42,994 bases of DNA from Planctomycetota bacterium (GTDB lineage: Bacteria; Planctomycetota; Phycisphaerae; Phycisphaerales; SM1A02), in the NCBI GenBank assembly GCA_022564665.1, contig JADFKZ010000006.1, positions 1-42,994 on the forward strand, written 5' to 3'. Made by a program: the position numbers and the translations under genes. Positions 37,904-42,994 of the stretch are shown piece by piece. Position 1 is the first letter of the stretch. Each line of letters opens with the position of its first letter. Under the pieces are notes generated by a model. It saw only the letters and a program-made list of their open reading frames with translations. It was not told the DNA's origin and did no database searches.

Positions 37904-39994
37904 ATGAGCCATGCCCTCACCCAGCTGCTCTGGCCGGCAGTGATCGTGACCGTCATGGTCATCGCGGTCGAGTTTCTGGCAGGGCGTGTGCGACTTGGCG
38001 TTCGCCGCGGAACTATCTCGATCTGTATCGGCCTCGGGTTGCTGATCTTCGGCAGCGCGCTCAGTGTGGTGGGACCGCGCAATCCTCTCCTTCGCGTGCC
38101 GCCCCTCAACAGACCGCTGACGCGCGTCTTTCTGAGGGAGCGGATCTGCCTCTCCGGGGGAGCGTTCTTCCTGGCTTGCGGCATCATCTGGCGGGTTGCC
38201 GCTGTCATCGGCCATCGGGACGTCAAGAGTCTACGTAGGAAATGTCGTCGGACGGCCGACGAGCTTAGCTCCGCCCAGGAGGTCCTCAACAGCATCGTTC
38301 GCAGCTCGGTCAGCGGCGTGATGATCCTGGACACCGTCCGCGACGAGGCCGGCATCGTCGTCGACTTTCGATGTCGGTTTATGAACGATGAGGCCGAGCA
38401 GATGCTCAATCGCAAGGCCTCCGTCCTGCTTGGCGAGCCGCTCCTTCAACGCGTTCCATGTATCAAGACGGAAGGATTGCTCTTCGAGGCGGTCAATGTC
38501 CTGGAGACGAGGCGCCCTTTCCGAGACGAACGTTGCTGCAGTCAGGACGGCCGGGAGAAGTGGTTCCAGATCGCGATCGTCAAGCACGGCGACGGGCTCA
38601 TCACGACTTTCACGGACGTCAGTCGCCGCAAACGCACCGAGGAAGAGCTCCGCCGCACGCGGAGGCATGACGCCCTGACTGATCTGGCGAGCCGGCCGTT
38701 GTTGATCGATCGGGTTGCACAGGCGATTACCCGCCGGAAGCGCTTGCCGGAGTATACGTTCGCGGTGCTCCTTCTGGATCTGGATCGCTTCAAAATCATC
38801 AACGACAGCCTCGGGCACGAGATCGGTGACCAGCTGTTGATCAGCGTCGCCAACCGACTCCGCGCCAACCTTCGGGAGATCGACATGCCGTCCCGGATCG
38901 GTGGTGAGCACGTGCCGTCGCGGCTGGGTGGTGACGAGTTCGTCGTCCTGCTCGATGGCATTGCGGATGCGCGGGCGTCGATGATCGTCGCCGAACGACT
39001 CCAGGACGCGCTTGGCCAGCCGTACATCATCGAGGGTCACGAAGTTACTACCAGCGCAAGCATCGGGATCGTCACCAGCGATGGTGAGTATGAGCGTCCG
39101 GAGGACGTCCTTCGTGACGCGGACACGGCGATGTACCAGGCCAAGAACACGGGCAAGGCGCGCTCCGTCATCTTCGATGAGCGGATGCATAAGGAGGTCC
39201 TGGAGCGTCTTACGCTGGAAAAAGAGCTGCGGCAGGCGACGGAGGAGCAGGGTTTCATGCTCAACTATCAGCCGATCGTCACGCTTGAGACGTTGGCGCT
39301 CAAGGGCTTTGAGGCGCTGATCCGCTGGCCTCACCCCCGGCGCGGCATCGTTCCTCCGGACAAGTTCATTGGCCTCTCCGAGGAGCTCGGGCTCATCATT
39401 CCCATCGGCGAGTGGGTGCTGAGGGAGGCCGGCGAGCGGCTCCAGGAGTGGCGTGAGCGTCGCCCAGGCGGGCTGCTCTCGATGACGGTCAACCTTTCCA
39501 AGAAGCAGCTGATGTACCCCGACCTCATCAGCTTCGTCGCCGGCGTGATCAAGCAGTTCGGCATCGACCCGCCATCTTTCGTGCTCGAGGTCACCGAGAG
39601 CATGATTATGGACGACATCGACGAGCTGACACCCGTGTTGGCGGGCCTTCGGGAAATGGGGGTCCGTCTGGCCATGGACGATTTCGGTACGGGCCACTCC
39701 TCGCTGAGCTTCTTGCACAAGGTCCCGATGGATATCCTCAAGATCGACCGCAGCTTCATCATGCGGTCAGGCAAGGCCGACAGGTACGACGCGATCATCC
39801 AGGCCATCGTCCAGCTGGCGCACAACCTCGATATGGAAGTCGTGGCGGAGGGCGTTGAAACTCCAGAGCAGGTCGCCCTGCTCAAGAGCCTGAACTGTGA
39901 CTTCGGGCAGGGATACTTCTTCAGCAGGCCGCTGAAGGAGTCCGACGCCGCGGAAGTCGTCGCCAACGACGAGCGTTTCCGGAAAGCCGCCTAA
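37904..39994 (+). CDS. GGDEF-EAL protein with PAS-like sensor region and membrane anchor
   Basis: This is a 696-aa c-di-GMP enzyme. Two or three membrane helices (residues 10-25, 35-52, 82-100) are followed by a PAS-like domain (about 130-240), GGDEF (about 250-415) and EAL (about 430-685). The GGDEF active site is intact (RLGGDEFVVLL, Gly342-Phe346) with a nine-residue near-copy just ahead of it (PSRIGGEHV). In EAL the key groups are all present: EALIRW, NLSKKQL, LEVTES, DDFGTG, KIDRSF, EGVE and QGYFFSRPL. The phosphodiesterase side should be active, and synthesis cannot be ruled out. ATG 37904 is chosen because the membrane helix begins there; the upstream frame is not conserved. The ribosome-binding site is weak. 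Confidence 0.92.
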   Translation: MSHALTQLLWPAVIVTVMVIAVEFLAGRVRLGVRRGTISICIGLGLLIFGSALSVVGPRNPLLRVPPLNRPLTRVFLRERICLSGGAFFLACGIIWRVAAVIGHRDVKSLRRKCRRTADELSSAQEVLNSIVRSSVSGVMILDTVRDEAGIVVDFRCRFMNDEAEQMLNRKASVLLGEPLLQRVPCIKTEGLLFEAVNVLETRRPFRDERCCSQDGREKWFQIAIVKHGDGLITTFTDVSRRKRTEEELRRTRRHDALTDLASRPLLIDRVAQAITRRKRLPEYTFAVLLLDLDRFKIINDSLGHEIGDQLLISVANRLRANLREIDMPSRIGGEHVPSRLGGDEFVVLLDGIADARASMIVAERLQDALGQPYIIEGHEVTTSASIGIVTSDGEYERPEDVLRDADTAMYQAKNTGKARSVIFDERMHKEVLERLTLEKELRQATEEQGFMLNYQPIVTLETLALKGFEALIRWPHPRRGIVPPDKFIGLSEELGLIIPIGEWVLREAGERLQEWRERRPGGLLSMTVNLSKKQLMYPDLISFVAGVIKQFGIDPPSFVLEVTESMIMDDIDELTPVLAGLREMGVRLAMDDFGTGHSSLSFLHKVPMDILKIDRSFIMRSGKADRYDAIIQAIVQLAHNLDMEVVAEGVETPEQVALLKSLNCDFGQGYFFSRPLKESDAAEVVANDERFRKAA

Positions 39995-40029
39995 AGAGGC
40001 ATGCACAAGGCTGAGGTGAACGACGCCAT

Positions 40030-40161
40030 ATGCAGGCACTCGTGATCAGGTGGCGGTTCGAGCTGACGTTCAGCGAATCGCTGCAGGTCTGCCTGGTCAT
40101 GATCGGCAGTCCCATTGGCCTGGTTCTCGTTATTGGTGGCGTGCTTGTGGCCATTCTGTAA
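40030..40161 (+). CDS. Possible 43-aa single-helix membrane peptide
   Basis: An ATG at 40030, about 10 bases after GAGGTGA, opens a 43-codon frame ending in TAA. Residues 1-18 are polar and mixed (MQALVIRWRFELTFSESL); residues 19-43 are a continuous hydrophobic helix ending at the stop. It lies 35 bases after the GGDEF-EAL gene on the same strand and convergent with recJ. Small tail-type membrane peptides are often missed. Against it: no known family, and short hydrophobic frames arise by chance. Confidence 0.35.
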   Translation: MQALVIRWRFELTFSESLQVCLVMIGSPIGLVLVIGGVLVAIL

Positions 40162-40189
40162 TCACCCATCACCCATTACCCCCCATCAA

Positions 40190-41941
40190 TCACTGATCAG
40201 GAAGTTTCACATCTCGCAGCTCCGCCTCGATGCTCGTGCGACCCTTATAGGTGTTGATCTTCGGTTCGATGAGGACCTCCAGCTGCATGCCGGGGACGAG
40301 GGTGGCCGCCAGCGCACCCGCATTGAACCACACCGACCGCAGCCAGCGGCGTCGGGCAGGCTCACCGGAGCGAAGATTCATGATCAGGTGTCGCCCCTGG
40401 GCCCCCACGGTCCGGGGCGAATCGGCGAGCGTGGCATCGGGGAGGCGGAGCGTCGGCCGGGGGTTGTCGCGGCCGAAAGGCGCGAGCGCCCCGATCTGCC
40501 GCACCGAGTCGAAATCGAGCTCGTCGATGGTCGCATTGCAATCGATGTACGCGGTTGGGGTCAGCTGCCGGGGCGAGAGATGGGCGTTGGCGTGGGCGAT
40601 GAGCGCCTCGACAAAGGCGGGGAAATCGGTGGTGGCGAGTGAGAGACCGGCCGCGGCATCGTGGCCGCCGAAGCTCTGTAGGCAGCCGGAGCACGCCCTG
40701 AGCGCGTCATATATGGAGTACTCTTTGATGCTTCTCGCGGATCCCTTGCACAGGTCGCCCTGGCGCTTAAGCAGAACAACAGGTCGGCTAAACCGTTCAC
40801 ACAGCCGGGTGCAGGCGACGCCGAGAACGCCGGTGTGCCAGGACTCGTGCGCCAGGACAATCGCGCGGCGGTCGTCTTTCGTCATGCCGGCGTCGGTTGC
40901 CAGCAGCGCCGCGTGCTCAACGATCGACCGCTCAGTCTGCTGACGCTCGCGATTCAATGCGGTGAGCCGCCCGGCGATCGCGCGGGCCTTCGACGGCGAG
41001 GCCGCGGTGAGCATGTCTACCGCTTCGGCGGCATGACCCATTCGCCCGCAAGCGTTCAGTCGGGGAGCGAGTATGAAGCCGACCTTCTCCGAGTCGATGT
41101 CCGCATCCATCAGGTTGGCCTCCTCAATGAGGGCCCGGAGCCCGACGAGAGGCGTCTGTCGTATCCAGCGCAGGCCGAAGGTGGCGATCGTTCGGTTCTC
41201 ATCGACCAGCGGGACCATATCGGCGATCGTCCCCAGGGCGGCCAGCGGAAGCAGGTTCAGCAGCAGCTGCTGGAGGGAGCTGCCGACCCGCCGCGACCCG
41301 GACCAGATCGTCGCGAACCCCCAGGCGAGCTTGAACGCGATGCCGGCGCCGCACAGCTCGCCGAAGGGATACTGGCTTCCGGGCAGCCGTGGGTGGACCA
41401 CGGCCATTGCCTCGGGAATCGCGCCGTCGGATGCGGGCAGATTGTGATGATCTGTGATGATGAGGTCTAAACCGATCGAGCGGGCGACCCGTGCGGGCTC
41501 GATCGCGGTGATCCCGCAATCGACGGAAATGATCAGGTCGACGCCGCCGGCATGCAGGTGGCGCAGCGCGTCGCTGTTTAAGCCGTAGCCTTCGTCGATC
41601 CGATGAGGGATGTAGATTCGGATATCGCTCTCCGGGGCCACGGCCTTGACGGTGTGGTAGACGATGGCACTAGCGGTGATCCCGTCGACGTCGTAGTCGC
41701 CGTAGATCGCGATCGACTCGCCCCTCCTGACCGCGGCCACCAGACGGGTGGCCGCCATCTCGAGTCCCGGCATCAGCTCAGGATCATAAAGATCGGTAAG
41801 CTTGGGCTCGCAGAATTGTCTCAGGACGTCAGGGTCACGGAGTCCCCGGGCATGAAGGATGCGTTTAGGAAGCGGCATCCGATCCAATTCGGCCGTTGCG
41901 GCCGGGTCGCGAAAGACCCACCTTCGAGTCAGCCCTTGCAT
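40190..41941 (-). CDS. recJ: Single-stranded-DNA-specific exonuclease RecJ
   Basis: RecJ is a 5'-3' exonuclease acting in recombination and mismatch repair. The 583-aa protein has the DHH-family motifs: YGDYDVDG (metal ligands), ISVDCGI, ITDHHNLP (DHH), GTIADMVPL and PRLNACGRMG. The DHHA1 domain shows SFGGHDAAAGLSL, and the C-terminal OB-type part is present. The frame continues upstream to 42391, but that part is Arg/Pro-rich and antisense to the adk gene; ATG 41941 gives the normal RecJ length. It is divergent from adk. Confidence 0.95.
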   Translation of the reverse strand: MQGLTRRWVFRDPAATAELDRMPLPKRILHARGLRDPDVLRQFCEPKLTDLYDPELMPGLEMAATRLVAAVRRGESIAIYGDYDVDGITASAIVYHTVKAVAPESDIRIYIPHRIDEGYGLNSDALRHLHAGGVDLIISVDCGITAIEPARVARSIGLDLIITDHHNLPASDGAIPEAMAVVHPRLPGSQYPFGELCGAGIAFKLAWGFATIWSGSRRVGSSLQQLLLNLLPLAALGTIADMVPLVDENRTIATFGLRWIRQTPLVGLRALIEEANLMDADIDSEKVGFILAPRLNACGRMGHAAEAVDMLTAASPSKARAIAGRLTALNRERQQTERSIVEHAALLATDAGMTKDDRRAIVLAHESWHTGVLGVACTRLCERFSRPVVLLKRQGDLCKGSARSIKEYSIYDALRACSGCLQSFGGHDAAAGLSLATTDFPAFVEALIAHANAHLSPRQLTPTAYIDCNATIDELDFDSVRQIGALAPFGRDNPRPTLRLPDATLADSPRTVGAQGRHLIMNLRSGEPARRRWLRSVWFNAGALAATLVPGMQLEVLIEPKINTYKGRTSIEAELRDVKLPDQ

Positions 41942-41980
41942 CACGACTCCGACGATACGGCAGGCGTTGGGATGACGCCA

Positions 41981-42020
41981 CCCCCGGATTCCCCCGGAAT
42001 CCCCCGGATTCCTCCGGGTC
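41981..42020. repeat. Tandem 10-bp repeat between recJ and adk
   Basis: Three adjacent units CCCCCGGAWT (41981-42010) are followed by a changed unit CCTCCGGGTC. They lie in the divergent promoter space of recJ and adk. Simple repeats like this can change number by slippage. Confidence 0.65.
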
Positions 42021-42126
42021 CGGGTCCGCGTCGGGCCGGGACGATCCCGACGGGCGCGGCGATGCCGCAACCTATCCGTGGAACCAGAGTTAGGATTTTC
42101 TTGTTCGGTGCTCTCAGGGAGCCCTG

Positions 42127-42744
42127 ATGACAGACCGCCTCCGGACCGTGTTGTTGTTTGGCCCCCCCGGTGCGGGCAAGGGAACGCAGGGGAAGCTCCT
42201 GGGAGCGATTCCTGGCTTCGTCCACATGGCCAGCGGCGACATCTTCCGCACGCTGGATCGCGAGTCTCGACTGGGAAAGAAGTTTGTTCAGTACTCGTCG
42301 CAGGGATTGCTCGTGCCCGACGAGATGACGATCGAGGTCTGGCGCGACTATGTGGATCGACAGATCGAGACGCAGGTCTACCGCCCCGCATTTGATCTAC
42401 TCGTTCTCGATGGCATCCCGCGAAACGTCGTCCAGGCCGAGGTCATGGCCGGGCATGTACAAGTGCTTCGGGTCATCCACCTCAGGCCGCCGGGTATTGA
42501 TGAGATGGTCGTGCGTCTCAAGGGCCGGGCGCTGAAGGAGGGTCGGCACGACGACGCCGATGAAGCCGTGATTCGTCGGCGGTTTGAGGTCTACGAGAAG
42601 GAGACGTCGCCCTTGTTGGCGTACTACGACGCCGACATGATCTGTGACATCAGTGCGCTGGGCAGTCCGGCGGAGGTGCTCCAGAAGATCCTCGACGCGA
42701 TCGTGCCAATCTACAGCGCGCATTTCGCCAACCCGTTGGGCTGA
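42127..42744 (+). CDS. adk: Adenylate kinase, short (LID-less) form
   Basis: This enzyme interconverts ATP, ADP and AMP. The 205-aa protein has P-loop GPPGAGKGTQ, HMASGDIFR for the AMP site, LDGIPRN (the family usually has DGFPRT), and a compact VRLKGRALKEGRHDDADE segment in place of the long LID domain. That makes it a short-type or UMP/CMP-kinase-like form. AGGGAG lies six bases before the ATG. It is a stand-alone gene, away from the usual ribosomal-protein operon. A 28-bp dispersed repeat begins at the last base of its stop codon. Confidence 0.87.
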   Translation: MTDRLRTVLLFGPPGAGKGTQGKLLGAIPGFVHMASGDIFRTLDRESRLGKKFVQYSSQGLLVPDEMTIEVWRDYVDRQIETQVYRPAFDLLVLDGIPRNVVQAEVMAGHVQVLRVIHLRPPGIDEMVVRLKGRALKEGRHDDADEAVIRRRFEVYEKETSPLLAYYDADMICDISALGSPAEVLQKILDAIVPIYSAHFANPLG

Positions 42745-42771
42745 AGGCGAAGATTCACCGCGGAGGGCCGC
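42744..42771. repeat. 28-bp dispersed repeat, copy 2
   Basis: This is identical to 20915-20942. It begins at the stop codon of adk and continues into further repeat sequence up to the intron. Confidence 0.7.
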
Positions 42772-42852
42772 AGCGGGCCACGGAGAAAGAGGCTCTTGGC
42801 TGTCGGCAAACTCCGGGTGGCTGGGTCTGAGCGAAGCGAAGCCCCGGTCTTC

Positions 42853-42994
42853 GTGTGCCGAGCATGTTCGTCAGCTTGGGGGTGAAAGTCCCCTGCACAA
42901 CCTGGTGGAGGTGAAGTGCTAGCGAAGGGCAAGGGCGTCGCCGCGAGGCGGGGTCTGAAGGAAGCCTGGAGCAAAGCCGCGACCCGATGGACAA
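42853..42994 (+). mobile_element. 5' end of a group II intron (cut by the window edge)
   Basis: The sequence from GTGTG (42853-42857), matching the GUGYG 5' splice-site consensus, runs into the typical start of bacterial group II intron domain I. Landmarks are GGGGTGAAAGTCCCC (42879-42893), AAGTGCTAGCGAAGGGCAAG (42914-42933) and GGTCTGAAGGAAGCCTGGAG (42952-42971). Only about 142 bases lie inside the window. The rest of the ribozyme and the reverse transcriptase/maturase gene should lie to the right. It is inserted after adk, in repeat sequence, and does not break a gene. Direct evidence is the domain I words; the exact first base is an inference from GTGTG. Confidence 0.82.

Noticed and set aside
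41942-42391. N-terminal extension of RecJ
   Set aside because: It is Arg/Pro-rich, lies antisense to adk and crosses the tandem repeats; RecJ has its full normal length from ATG 41941.

Overview
The window is 43 kb of GC-rich, densely coded bacterial DNA. The gene content suggests a planctomycete, probably of the Phycisphaerae. The grounds are an exosortase/EpsI locus with very large TPR proteins, a PilMNO-type secretion/pilus locus with short pseudopilins, a serC-serA-DUF1015 operon, and dispersed intergenic repeats. This assignment is inference from gene content; no marker gene in the window settles it. There are no rRNA or tRNA genes and no CRISPR array.

Layout. (1) 1-1400: the end of an unidentified protein, then lipA on the minus strand. 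(2) 1.8-16.5 kb, plus strand: a surface-polysaccharide/exosortase block. It holds a Wza-like outer-membrane lipoprotein bracketed by two copies of a 61-bp palindrome-ended repeat, an exosortase, EpsI, a giant TPR protein apparently split by a frameshift, a Wzc-like chain-length protein whose P-loop has lost its lysine, an SDR epimerase, a WecA-type GlcNAc-1-phosphate transferase, a Wzb-like phosphatase and a fructosamine-kinase-like enzyme. (3) 16.6-20.5 kb, minus strand: DUF1015-serA-serC, a serine-biosynthesis operon. (4) 20.6-37.1 kb, plus strand: a type IV pilus / type II secretion-like machine. It has a PilZ protein, three (pseudo)pilins, PilM, PilN, PilO, a PilP-like protein, a secretin, a TPR lipoprotein, PilB/GspE and PilC/GspF. 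Inside it sits a sensor histidine kinase, stand-alone receiver, HD-GYP protein and STAS protein module. (5) 37.1-42.7 kb: free methionine-R-sulfoxide reductase, a GGDEF-EAL protein, a possible 43-aa membrane peptide, recJ (minus) and a short adenylate kinase. (6) 42,853 to the end: the 5' end of a group II intron, cut by the window edge.

How the parts fit. The first block should assemble an undecaprenyl-linked polymer (WecA, epimerase), pass it through a Wzc/Wza-like conduit and anchor exosortase-processed proteins at the surface. The pilus block has the full inner-membrane platform, secretin and assembly ATPase; no PilT or prepilin peptidase lies in the window. Cyclic-di-GMP runs through the second half: PilZ, HD-GYP, GGDEF-EAL and a degenerate MshEN-like domain on the assembly ATPase. 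The kinase, receiver, HD-GYP and STAS genes overlap or nearly touch and lie between the TPR lipoprotein and pilB, so they probably control this machine.

The items most worth a second look are the embedded signalling module, the split TPR gene, the P-loop-less Wzc with its retained phosphatase, the DUF1015 protein as a possible missing serine-pathway enzyme, and the flanking palindromic repeats.
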